52,502 bases of DNA from NCBI GenBank assembly GCA_945869965.1, contig CAMBRC010000021.1, positions 1 to 52,502 on the forward strand. The letters are read 5' to 3'. The DNA is from Asaia bogorensis (GTDB lineage Bacteria; Pseudomonadota; Alphaproteobacteria; Acetobacterales; Acetobacteraceae). Made by a program: the position numbers and the translations under genes. Within the stretch, counting starts at the first letter, position 1, and each line of letters opens with the position of its first letter. Below are positions 1 to 7,582 of the stretch, piece after piece. The notes beneath the pieces are model-generated. The model saw only the letters and a program-made list of their open reading frames with translations, ran no database searches and was not told the DNA's origin.

Positions 1-134
1 TGGTGCCGCTCCGGTTGGGCTACGCCCGCCCTGCGCGCCACCACGGCAGCAGCAAAACGTGCGTATCAACCGGCAGGCGGTCCACCTAACGGAACCGAAA
101 CGCTGTAGCGAACAACCGAGCCATCTCTGACCGC

Positions 135-986
135 GTGCCCATGCCCAAAGATTCCGTAGGTAAAGCTAGAGGCTCTTGGAATGCATTTGGAGCAAGCATA
201 GCTAACAGACCTGTGCTGCGACGTGAATTGGACCAATTTGAGAAATATGCGATCTATGCGCCCCAAACAGGCTTTCTGCGTGGCGTTGAAACTGAGACTT
301 TGCCGACTCAGCCCATAGGACTCATGGGTGATGGCCTACCCTCGGCGCTTGAGCGCGTTGTTTCTCGCCTCAACGACAAAACTAACAAGAATAGAGAACT
401 TGAACGCGACATTTTGCAGCTGATTTGGGCGCCCGGTTGGGCGCGCCAACTGACTATCGGTGATTTTGATGCATCTACTGTCTCTCGGCAGGTCAGAACC
501 GGCCAGAAAACTCTCTATTTGATTGATAAATTTATGCGCGAAGGCAGAAATCGCTTGTCTGCCTATGACAGCAGTGAAGGGACGCTATTTTTGTGCTTTA
601 TTGTAGCGTTGCTTCTTCATCCAGATGCCCCTAAGATTTTTGCAATTGATAATGTGGATAATGCACTTAATCCGCGGATTACGACGTTACTATTAAAAAA
701 AATAATAGATGTGTCAACGAAGGATGTCTTCAAAAAAAACAAAATCGGGCCTGAGCAAGTTTTTTTAACTAGCCACAACCCCACCTCTCTCGATGCGTTC
801 GATTTATTCAATGAAGATCAAAGAATATTCATTGTATCTAGAGAGACTCAAGCCGGAACTGTTAAAATTACTCGTCTAAAACCAAACGATGATTGGACAA
901 AATCTGACTGGATAAAGGCAACTAAGGGACGCGCTCTTTCGGAAATGTGGATCGAAGGCCATTTGGAAGGTGCTTTGGGACTGTGA
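135..986 (+). CDS. AAA/ABC-type ATPase, N-terminally truncated, paired with a TOPRIM-like gene
   Basis: This is the C-terminal two thirds of an AAA_21-like ATPase of the kind found in phage-defence and DNA-damage modules. Seen: an ABC-signature-like LSAYDSSEGT (residues 141-150), a Walker B region KIFAIDNVDNALNP (167-180) and an H-loop LTSHNP (211-216). In the usual D-E-P-E-N order the catalytic Glu is Asn here (D172-N173). No Walker A is present. The frame is closed by TAA at 87-89 and the upstream sequence is GC-rich, so about 100-150 N-terminal residues are missing from this ORF. The start is uncertain (GTG 135 or ATG 141). Base composition is much lower in GC than the rest of the window, which suggests transfer. 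The stop overlaps the start of the next gene by 4 bases. It may be a remnant rather than an active enzyme. Confidence 0.7.
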   Translation: MPMPKDSVGKARGSWNAFGASIANRPVLRRELDQFEKYAIYAPQTGFLRGVETETLPTQPIGLMGDGLPSALERVVSRLNDKTNKNRELERDILQLIWAPGWARQLTIGDFDASTVSRQVRTGQKTLYLIDKFMREGRNRLSAYDSSEGTLFLCFIVALLLHPDAPKIFAIDNVDNALNPRITTLLLKKIIDVSTKDVFKKNKIGPEQVFLTSHNPTSLDAFDLFNEDQRIFIVSRETQAGTVKITRLKPNDDWTKSDWIKATKGRALSEMWIEGHLEGALGL

Positions 987-1723
987 AAATACTACGGATT
1001 GGCCTTGTAGTCGAAGGAAAGACAGATCACATAGTGATAAAAGCACTATTTCAGCATAGGATTTCGACCTTAAGGCCCCATGCGCAAGTTAGATTCATTG
1101 AGATTCAACCCTACCTTGACGAGACAGGAGCCAGCACCCCAGGAGGATGGACGCATGTCTACGCTTGGTGTATGCGAAACTCCCCAGAAGCACGAGAATC
1201 TTTATACCTCGGGCGTCCGTTGTTTGCCAATACGGCAGATGCCAACCGTTGCGATGTCCTAGTGGTAGCGCTCGATTCTGATGCAAGCGCCGAGATCGCC
1301 AGCAAATTCTCTCTCGCGCCTCCGCCACCGCCGCCTTCTCCGGTGGAGCGTGGTGAGTTCATCCGAAGTACAATAGTAACATGGCTCTGGCCCAATGGTG
1401 GCGAGGTTCAGGATCGGCATGTTCCCGTCGCGGCGGTTGAGGCGATTGAAACTTGGCTGATTGCTGCTTTTCACGAAACTACCCACCCGGAGCACATAGC
1501 GGCAGTAGATGAAACTTTCATCAATGTTTGCTATGATGCACTAGGTAAGGCCATACCACCCGGCGTCAAGCAGGTTGGGAAAACGCCACCAAATTACGAA
1601 AAAATCTCGAATGTCGCTGCAAATCATTCCGCCAAGGTTACCGCAGCATGTTCCAATTTTGACGCGGCGATCCGTGGCATTTTAGATAATCTTGATAAAA
1701 TTTATCCGTCCGTTGCAACCTGA
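983..1723 (+). CDS. TOPRIM-like (DUF4276-type) partner protein of the upstream ATPase
   Basis: The start is taken as GTG 983, which overlaps the ATPase stop as GTGA, so translation is probably coupled. The protein has about 246 residues. Near the N-terminus is a TOPRIM-type motif VVEGKTDH (9-16, E11), then LVVALDSD (93-100) with the paired acidic D98-x-D100. A segment around VEAIETWLIAAF (152-163) resembles the E-A-W-L-x-A motif of DUF4276/DUF3226 proteins. Families of this type pair a TOPRIM-fold nuclease-like subunit with an ABC-type ATPase. A proline run (about 113-120) separates the acidic motif from the C-terminal part. It is low in GC like its partner. The fold and pairing are fairly clear; nuclease activity is inferred. 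Confidence 0.65.
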   Translation: MKILRIGLVVEGKTDHIVIKALFQHRISTLRPHAQVRFIEIQPYLDETGASTPGGWTHVYAWCMRNSPEARESLYLGRPLFANTADANRCDVLVVALDSDASAEIASKFSLAPPPPPPSPVERGEFIRSTIVTWLWPNGGEVQDRHVPVAAVEAIETWLIAAFHETTHPEHIAAVDETFINVCYDALGKAIPPGVKQVGKTPPNYEKISNVAANHSAKVTAACSNFDAAIRGILDNLDKIYPSVAT

Positions 1724-1794
1724 TCGTTCAAGAATTTCCTCTGAGACCAGCGGTTGTCAGAATGCCCCGGGTACACACCCCGAGCCGACCGCCC

Positions 1795-2052
1795 CTACCG
1801 ACCCCGACGCTCCAAACGCGCCGCTACCTCATCGTCGCTGAGCGAGGCCCGAGGGTCCGCATCGGCCTCCGCGATCTTGGCCCGAATGACGTCCAACCGC
1901 TCACCCCGACGCGTCTCGGCCTCCATCCAGCTCCGCATCGCTTCCCGCACCACCTCGCTGTTGGAGGCATACAGCCCCGACTCGACCTTGCTCCTAATCA
2001 CCCGCGCCATCTCCAGCGGCAACGTGACGCTCAACCGTTCGACGTTCTGCAC
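1795..2052 (-). CDS. parD: ParD-family ribbon-helix-helix antitoxin, orphan
   Basis: An 85-residue protein with a typical ParD N-terminal ribbon-helix-helix (RLSVTLPLEMARVIRSKV, then SEVVREAMR at about 33-41) and an acidic, Ala-rich C-terminal tail for toxin binding. The start is GTG at 2052, with a GGAGG ribosome-binding site 7-8 bases upstream on the minus strand. ParD normally neutralises a ParE gyrase poison encoded immediately downstream. Here only about 70 bases follow before the convergent end of the TOPRIM-like gene and no ParE is visible, so this is an orphan antitoxin or a degraded ParDE locus. Confidence 0.8.
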   Translation of the reverse strand: MQNVERLSVTLPLEMARVIRSKVESGLYASNSEVVREAMRSWMEAETRRGERLDVIRAKIAEADADPRASLSDDEVAARLERRGR

Positions 2053-2078
2053 CGCAAGCCTCCGCGATCATGGGCATA

Positions 2079-2089
2079 ATGTATTACAT
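2079..2089. promoter_or_regulatory. Palindrome upstream of parD, probable autoregulatory operator
   Basis: The 11-base palindrome ATGTATTACAT lies 27 bases upstream of the parD start and overlaps AT-rich sequence suitable for a -10 element. ParD-type antitoxins repress their own promoters through short inverted repeats. The operator role is inferred from position and symmetry. Confidence 0.4.
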
Positions 2090-2131
2090 CATACCACGAA
2101 TTGCCCAGCGCGAACGCACACGCCAAACCCG

Positions 2132-2161
2132 TTGCTCTCCATCCTTCACGCGCATTATAAC
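2132..2161 (+). promoter_or_regulatory. Candidate sigma70 promoter of the AbrB-Doc pair
   Basis: TTGCTC (2132-2137) and TATAAC (2156-2161) are separated by 18 bases and are followed 25 bases later by the antitoxin ATG, with GGAG at about 2174 as the ribosome-binding site. Confidence 0.4.
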
Positions 2162-2185
2162 ATACGTAGCAACGGAGTCCCTACC

Positions 2186-2410
2186 ATGCCCCCCCTCAAG
2201 CTCACCGCCGTTGGCAACTCGGTCGGCATCATCCTGCCCAAGGAAATGCTGACCCGTCTCGGCCTCGCCAAGGGCGATGCCCTTTACGTCGTCGAGACCC
2301 CGGACGGCGTGCGCCTCACCCCAACCGACCCTTCCTTCGAGGCCGACATGGCCGAAGCCCGCCGCATCATGAAAAAGCGCCGCGCCGTCCTGCGTGAACT
2401 GGCGAAGTAG
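2186..2410 (+). CDS. AbrB/SpoVT-type antitoxin of a Doc toxin-antitoxin pair
   Basis: A 74-residue swapped-hairpin AbrB-like DNA-binding protein. The N-terminal half LKLTAVGNSVGIILPKEML is the canonical SpoVT-AbrB/MazE-type motif. The basic C-terminal half is expected to wrap the toxin. ATG 2186 is preferred over the longer frame beginning at 1754, because the family starts here and GGAG precedes it. Its stop codon (2408-2410) is directly followed by the toxin ATG with no gap, so the two genes are cotranscribed and probably coupled. It should both neutralise Doc and autorepress. Confidence 0.85.
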   Translation: MPPLKLTAVGNSVGIILPKEMLTRLGLAKGDALYVVETPDGVRLTPTDPSFEADMAEARRIMKKRRAVLRELAK

Positions 2411-2800
2411 ATGGCCGGCCCAAATTGGCTGGACCGCCGCCGGATCGACGCCATCCACGACATCCAACTCGCCGAACACGGCGGCGCCCCCGGCCTGCGA
2501 GACGCCGGTCTGCTCGAAAGCGCGCTCGCCCGGCCACAGAACCTTGCCGTCTATGGCGAGCCTGACATCCCCGCCCTCGCCGCCACCTATGCCATCGCCA
2601 TCGCCCGCAACCATCCATACATCGACGGCAACAAGCGCACCGCCTACGTCGCCATGGAACTCTTCCTGTCCAAGAACGACTTTGACTTCAACGCGAGCGA
2701 CGCCGAAGCAACCATCACCACCCTCACCATGGCCGCCGGCGACCTCCCCGACGAAGACTTCATCGCCTGGGTCCGCCGCCACGCCACCCCACGCGTCTGA
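2411..2800 (+). CDS. doc: Doc-type death-on-curing toxin (Fic fold)
   Basis: A 129-residue Fic/Doc protein with the motif HPYIDGNKRT at about 62-71, matching the Doc consensus HxFxDANKRT (His base, phosphate-binding D/N-K-R). In characterised systems Doc phosphorylates elongation factor Tu and so stops translation. The length is normal for Doc (about 125-130 residues). The antitoxin is an AbrB-type protein rather than the Phd of the P1 archetype, a pairing that is common in chromosomes. The gene appears intact. Confidence 0.9.
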   Translation: MAGPNWLDRRRIDAIHDIQLAEHGGAPGLRDAGLLESALARPQNLAVYGEPDIPALAATYAIAIARNHPYIDGNKRTAYVAMELFLSKNDFDFNASDAEATITTLTMAAGDLPDEDFIAWVRRHATPRV

Positions 2801-2810
2801 AAATCCCATT

Positions 2811-2850
2811 GCACCGGTCCGCCGGCCGGTGTATTGAACATATCATGAAC
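2811..2850 (+). repeat. Conserved 5' box of orphan gene copy A
   Basis: The stretch starting GCACCGGTCCGCCGGCCG and running into the ATG of the orphan gene is shared with copy B (27474-27513, minus strand), with only a few differences. An AT-rich TATTGAACATATC core lies directly before ATG and no Shine-Dalgarno sequence is seen. This suggests a promoter with a leaderless or nearly leaderless start. Confidence 0.55.
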
Positions 2851-3480
2851 ATGAACCCCAACAGCGCCCAGGACCGCGCATCAAACCCACACCCGGCTCT
2901 CGGACTCGCATTCCGCGTCGATCAAATCATCACCGCCCTGCGCCACCTCATCAACGCCCGCGCCCCCCTCCTCGGCATCTTCTTCATGCCGCTCCACCTC
3001 CGCCTCGGCCGCTCCATGCGCCGCCTCACCACCCTGCTCACCCGCCTCGCCACCGGCCAGTACCCGTCCCCGCGCCCCGCGCGCCCAAGCCAGCACAGCG
3101 GCCCACCCCCCATCCCACTCCCACGCAGTCACGCCTGGATCGTCGCCCAACTCGGCTACCAGGCCGCCGCCTACGCCTCGCACCTCGAACACCTCCTGCG
3201 CGACCCCGAAATGCTGCAAACCCTCGCCGCCGCGCCACCGAACGCCCAGGCTGCCGCCGCAAGAACCCTCCGCCCGCTCTGCCGCATGCTCGGAGTCCCC
3301 CTCCCGCCCATCCTCCAGCCCCCACCCACCCCCAAAAAACCAGCGCCGCCAAAACCCCCGCGCGCGCCCCGCCCGCCCCGCCTCACCGCCCGCGACCTGT
3401 ATCCCTGGCGCACCCCGCGCCCCACGCCCTTCCTCCCCCCTGCTCCGCCGCGCAAAATCCCAAAAACAAGACCCACCTAA
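2845..3480 (+). CDS. Proline-rich orphan protein, copy A of a duplicated family
   Basis: About 211 residues of unknown function. The N-terminal part (about 15-130) looks helical and highly conserved between copies, with blocks such as GLAFRVDQIITALRHL, INARAPLLGIFFMPLH and HAWIVAQLGYQAAAYASH. The C-terminal third is a proline/lysine-rich, probably disordered tail that diverges between copies. Copy B (26841-27479) is over 90 % identical at the DNA level across the N-terminal region by direct reading, including third codon positions, and shares the 5' box. There is no signal peptide. ATG 2845 and ATG 2851 are both possible starts. I do not recognise the family. Confidence 0.7.
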   Translation: MNMNPNSAQDRASNPHPALGLAFRVDQIITALRHLINARAPLLGIFFMPLHLRLGRSMRRLTTLLTRLATGQYPSPRPARPSQHSGPPPIPLPRSHAWIVAQLGYQAAAYASHLEHLLRDPEMLQTLAAAPPNAQAAAARTLRPLCRMLGVPLPPILQPPPTPKKPAPPKPPRAPRPPRLTARDLYPWRTPRPTPFLPPAPPRKIPKTRPT

Positions 3481-3611
3481 GCCCCAACGCCCAGCTACAC
3501 CCAGTTTATTTCGTTATCCAAATATTCCACCAACACCCACCCACCCCACAACCCCGTTGCGCCCCGCCCTCTCTCCGCGCCATCCTCCCGGCAACGAACG
3601 AGGAAACAAAA

Positions 3612-5225
3612 ATGCCAAGAATCACCCGGGCCGCCCTTGCCCCGCTTTTCGCCGTCGCACTCGCCACCCTCCCAATCGAAGCCCAGACACAAGCCCAGGC
3701 CCAACCCCGCCCCCTCATCTTCGCCGTCGCCGCCGACGTCACCTCGCTCGACCCGCATTTCCACAACACCGCCATCAACCACGCCACCGGCGACCACATC
3801 TACGAGCCCCTGACCTTCCAGGACGCCAATGGCCAGGTCGTCCCAAACCTTGCCAAACGCTACCGCCTGATCGACGATCACACCTGGGAATTCGAGCTGC
3901 ACGAAAACGTGCGCTTCCACGACGGCACCCCGCTCGACCCCGAGGACGTCGCCTTCACCGTTGCCCGCATCCCCACGGTCAAGGGCCCCAGCTCCTACAG
4001 CCACTTCATCGAATCCATCTCCGGCGTCGAGCGCCTCTCCGCCACCCTGTTCCGCATCAAGACCCGCGTCCCGGACCCATACCTCGCCTTCAACCTCGCC
4101 GGCGCCAAGATCCTCAGCCGCACCATCCACGCCGACGCCCAGACCACCGATTTCAATTCGGGCAAACTCGCCGTCGGCACCGGCGCGTTCCGCTTCGCCA
4201 GCTACCTCCGCGGCGACCGCCTGGCCCTCAAGCGCAACGACGAATGGTGGGGCCATCGCAACCCGGCCACCGCCCTGCCCTGGGGCGACGTCACCATCCG
4301 CGTCATCAACTCCGACGCCTCCCGCATGGCCGCCCTCCTGGCCGGCGAAATCGACCTCGCCGACCGCGTCCCGCCTGACGACCTCCCCCACATGCGCAGC
4401 CAGGCCGCCCTGCAGGTCTTCTCCATCCGCGGCCACCAGGTCGCCTATCTCTACCCGGACTCCAACAAGGACATCCTGCCGCAGACCTTCGACAAGAAAA
4501 CCAACCAGCCTCTGGCCGCCAATCCGCTCAAGGACCGCCGCGTACGGGAGGCCATCTCGCTTGCGCTGAACCGCCGCGCCATCTCGGACACCATCATGAA
4601 CGGCGCCTCCTTCCCCGCCGACCAGATGGTCGCCCCCGGCGCCATCGGCCGCGACGACACCCTGCCCGAACTGCCCTTCGACGCCACCCGCGCCCGCGCC
4701 CTGCTCGCCGAGGCCGGATACCCCGATGGCTGGCGCTGGACCATCATCGCCCCCAACGGCCTGTTCTCCGGTGACGCCAAGATCGCCCAAGCGATCGCCC
4801 AGATGCTGACCCGCATCGGCATCGAAACCAAGCTGGACACCATGGTGAACGCCATGTTCATCCCGAAGATCAACGCCCGCGAACACCCGATGTTCATGAT
4901 GAGCTACCTCTCCTCCACCTCGGTGCCCGTCCTCCGCTCGATCTGGATCTCCAAGGGCGCCGGCCCGGGCAATGGCGTGGCCAACCGCATGGAGTACAAG
5001 AACCCCGAACTCGACCGCATCTTCCTCGGCGCCGTCACCCGCATGGACGACGCCCAACGCGCCCGCGAACTGGCCCAGGCCATGCGCATCGGCATCGAGG
5101 ACCTCGCCACCATCCCGGTCGTCTTCGCCGGCTACAACTGGGTCACCCGCCGTGACCGGGTGACGATCGAACCCAACGTCCTCGGCTTCACCCAGGCCCT
5201 GCTGATGCGCCTTCCCGCCCGCTAA
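3612..5225 (+). CDS. ABC transporter substrate-binding protein, family 5 (peptide/nickel type)
   Basis: A 537-residue periplasmic binding protein of the SBP_bac_5 family (DppA/OppA-like). An N-terminal signal peptide of about 25 residues ends near IEAQT. The mature part begins with the family block LIFAVAADVTSLDPHFHNTA and continues with YEPLTF, NLAKRYRLIDDHTWEFELHENVRFHDGTPLDPEDVAFT. ATG 3612 follows GAGGAA at about 3599. The usual permease and ATPase genes are absent; the next gene, 9 bases downstream, is an MFS carrier. It may serve a transporter encoded elsewhere. The substrate is unknown (peptides, opines, nickel chelates and glutathione are all known for the family). Confidence 0.9.
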   Translation: MPRITRAALAPLFAVALATLPIEAQTQAQAQPRPLIFAVAADVTSLDPHFHNTAINHATGDHIYEPLTFQDANGQVVPNLAKRYRLIDDHTWEFELHENVRFHDGTPLDPEDVAFTVARIPTVKGPSSYSHFIESISGVERLSATLFRIKTRVPDPYLAFNLAGAKILSRTIHADAQTTDFNSGKLAVGTGAFRFASYLRGDRLALKRNDEWWGHRNPATALPWGDVTIRVINSDASRMAALLAGEIDLADRVPPDDLPHMRSQAALQVFSIRGHQVAYLYPDSNKDILPQTFDKKTNQPLAANPLKDRRVREAISLALNRRAISDTIMNGASFPADQMVAPGAIGRDDTLPELPFDATRARALLAEAGYPDGWRWTIIAPNGLFSGDAKIAQAIAQMLTRIGIETKLDTMVNAMFIPKINAREHPMFMMSYLSSTSVPVLRSIWISKGAGPGNGVANRMEYKNPELDRIFLGAVTRMDDAQRARELAQAMRIGIEDLATIPVVFAGYNWVTRRDRVTIEPNVLGFTQALLMRLPAR

Positions 5226-5234
5226 CACCCCCCC

Positions 5235-6443
5235 ATGACCGGCCGTCACCTCGCCACCGCCGTGGTGACGGCCCAGGTCCTGGCCCAGATCGGCGCCTTC
5301 ACCCTGCCGGCGCTGATGCCGGGCTACATCGAACGCTGGAGCCTGACCGGGACCCAGGCCGGTTGGCTGATCGGCATCTTCTTCGCCGCCTACGTCCTCG
5401 CCGTCCCGGTGCTGGTCGCCCTGACCGACCGGCTCCCTGCCCGGCGCATCTACCTGATCGGCACCGCCAGCACCGCCCTGTCGCATCTCGGCTTCGCCCT
5501 GGTTGCCGACGGCTTCTGGAGCGCCTTCCTGCTCCGCGCCCTCGCCGGCATCGGCTGGGCCGGGTGCTACATGCCGGGGCTGAAGATCCTGGCCGACCGG
5601 CTCGAAGGCGCCGCCCAGTCACGTGCCGTCGGTTGGCACGCCGCCGGGGTCGGCATCGCCGGTGCCGCCTCATTCCTGGTCGCCGGCCTGCTCGATGCCC
5701 TCGCCGGCCCCCGGGCAGCGTTTCTGTTTGGCGCGGCCGCCGGCGCCGTGGCATTCTGTATCGCGCTCCTCGTCCTGCCGCGCGCCCAACCACCACACAA
5801 TGGTCCCGCCCCCGCTGGCCTGCTGGATTTCCGTCCGGTCTTTCGCAACCGGGCGGCGATGGCCTGGATCGCCGGCTACACCGTGCACACCTGGGAACTC
5901 GCGGTACTGCGTGCCTGGGGCGTGACCTTCCTGACGGCGGCAATCGCCTTGCACGGTGCCCCGTCCTGGCTGCCGGGGCCGAACGCCTTGTTCACCCTGG
6001 CCGGCCTGCTCGGGATTGCGGTCTCACTGACCGGCAACGAGCTGTCAGTTCGCCTGGGGCGAGGCCGGGTGGTGGCGGTGGCGATGGCCAGCGGCGCCGT
6101 CCTGTCGCTGCTGGCCGGTGCCTCGCTGTTCGTCTCGGCGCCCTTGGCGGCGCTGGCGGTACTGGTCTGGAACGCCGCCATCTACCTGGACAGCTCAGCG
6201 CTGACCGCCGGGACCGTGGCCGCTGCCGAACCAGGGCGGCGCGGCGCCACCATGGGGCTGCATTCGATGTGCGGCTATGCCGGCGGTTTCGCCGGGCCCC
6301 TGGTGGTGGGCATCGCGCTGGACATCGCCAGCCAGGAGTGGGGCTGGGTGCTCGCCTTCGGCCATGTCGCCCCGGTCACTCTGGCCGGGCTGTGGCTCCT
6401 GCGCCGCCTGACGGTACCGCACGCAACAATATCAACGCGATAA
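5235..6443 (+). CDS. MFS transporter
   Basis: A 402-residue, roughly 12-helix major facilitator. It has a GWLIGIFFAAYVLAVPVLVALTDR segment (helix 2 and the loop 2-3 D-R-x-P-A-R-R motif) and GIGWAGCYMPGLKILADR (helix 4-5 region). It begins 9 bases after the solute-binding protein and is probably cotranscribed with it. Its last 68 bases overlap the convergent MFS gene on the minus strand. The substrate cannot be deduced; it lacks the motifs of known drug or sugar exporters. Confidence 0.85.
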   Translation: MTGRHLATAVVTAQVLAQIGAFTLPALMPGYIERWSLTGTQAGWLIGIFFAAYVLAVPVLVALTDRLPARRIYLIGTASTALSHLGFALVADGFWSAFLLRALAGIGWAGCYMPGLKILADRLEGAAQSRAVGWHAAGVGIAGAASFLVAGLLDALAGPRAAFLFGAAAGAVAFCIALLVLPRAQPPHNGPAPAGLLDFRPVFRNRAAMAWIAGYTVHTWELAVLRAWGVTFLTAAIALHGAPSWLPGPNALFTLAGLLGIAVSLTGNELSVRLGRGRVVAVAMASGAVLSLLAGASLFVSAPLAALAVLVWNAAIYLDSSALTAGTVAAAEPGRRGATMGLHSMCGYAGGFAGPLVVGIALDIASQEWGWVLAFGHVAPVTLAGLWLLRRLTVPHATISTR

Positions 6444-7572
6444 AGCCCACCACACTGCACGACGAGGTCAGCCACAACGCCGCCGACACCCCGCCATACT
6501 CCAGGCACAGCCCGAACAGAAACGGCGCCGTCGCCTGTAACAGCCGCGACGGGGCGGAGATCAACCCAGTCCGGGCGCCGTACCCCACCGGCCCAAACAC
6601 CGCCAATGGCAACGTGCCCTTGGCAATCGTCAACACGCCGTTGCCCATCCCGTGCAACACCACGAAAACCGCCGCCGCCGGCCCGCCCACCAACGCCAGC
6701 ACGAGTGCCCCGATCGGGTGGCAAATCGTCGCCAGCCGGGCCGATACCAGTGGGTGGAACCGCCGCAAGAAACTGAACTCCAACACCCGCGCCCCGACCT
6801 GCGCCGGCCCGATCAACGCCCCGGCGGCAATCGCCACCGCCGAGGTGGTCCCCGCCGCCTCCAGCAGTACCGGCAGATGCGCCGCCATGGCGCCGGCGAC
6901 AAACCAGGTGGTGGCGAACACCACTGCCAGCAATGGCATGGCGAAGCGCGGCGGTGGCGGGCCGTCCTCGTCTGCAATCGCCGCCTTGGCGGGTGGTGGG
7001 GCTGGGGGGACCAGGAACAGGTTCAGCGGCAGCCCCAGCACCAGGTGCAGCCCGGCCCAGGCCAGGCAGGCCCCGCGCCAGCCCACCACTTCCTCCAGCA
7101 CCGCGGAGACCGGCCAGCCGACCGTGCTGGCGAAGCCGGCGATTAGGGTGATCCCGGTGATCGGTCCCCGCGCCGCCCGGCCATACAGCCCGGCTAGCGC
7201 CGCAAACGCAGCGTCGTACAGCCCCATTGAGATGCCAACGCCCATCACTAGCCAGCCGAGCAGCATGACCCACGGCCCCTGGGCCGCCGCAAGGACCACC
7301 AGCCCGGTCGCCAGCACCAGGTTCGATGCCGTCAAAACCACCCGACCGCCGCGCGCATCGATCGCCCGGCCGACCCAGGGCGCGATCAGCGCTGACAGCA
7401 CCAGGGCGGCCGAGAAGCCCCCGAACACCCAGCTCGACGCCAGCCCCAATTCGCGCGCCATCGGCACCGCCAGGACCGCCGGGATGTAGTACGACGCGGC
7501 CCAAGCCAGGGTCTGGGAAATGCCGAGGGCAATGACGACGCGGGTGGCACCCGCCGGGGCCGTTGGGTTCAA
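6376..7572 (-). CDS. MFS transporter of the putative arsenical-resistance operon
   Basis: A 398-residue MFS protein with about 12 membrane helices; the N-terminal helix 1 region reads ISQTLAWAASYYIPAVLAVPMARELG. It is the third gene of a minus-strand operon padR-monooxygenase-MFS, only 10 bases downstream of the monooxygenase. In ars operons carrying ArsO-like flavoproteins an MFS carrier is a frequent neighbour, so export of an oxidised or methylated arsenical is a reasonable but unproven role. The 3' end overlaps the convergent plus-strand MFS gene by 68 bases. Confidence 0.8.
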   Translation of the reverse strand: MNPTAPAGATRVVIALGISQTLAWAASYYIPAVLAVPMARELGLASSWVFGGFSAALVLSALIAPWVGRAIDARGGRVVLTASNLVLATGLVVLAAAQGPWVMLLGWLVMGVGISMGLYDAAFAALAGLYGRAARGPITGITLIAGFASTVGWPVSAVLEEVVGWRGACLAWAGLHLVLGLPLNLFLVPPAPPPAKAAIADEDGPPPPRFAMPLLAVVFATTWFVAGAMAAHLPVLLEAAGTTSAVAIAAGALIGPAQVGARVLEFSFLRRFHPLVSARLATICHPIGALVLALVGGPAAAVFVVLHGMGNGVLTIAKGTLPLAVFGPVGYGARTGLISAPSRLLQATAPFLFGLCLEYGGVSAALWLTSSCSVVGFIALILLRAVPSGGAGATARPE

Positions 7573-7582
7573 TGCGTCGTCC

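Noticed and set aside
3495-5486. Long minus-strand ORF of 663 codons
   Set aside because: It lies opposite the solute-binding protein gene and encodes only repetitive G/A/V/D-rich text without domains. It is a shadow of high-GC third positions.
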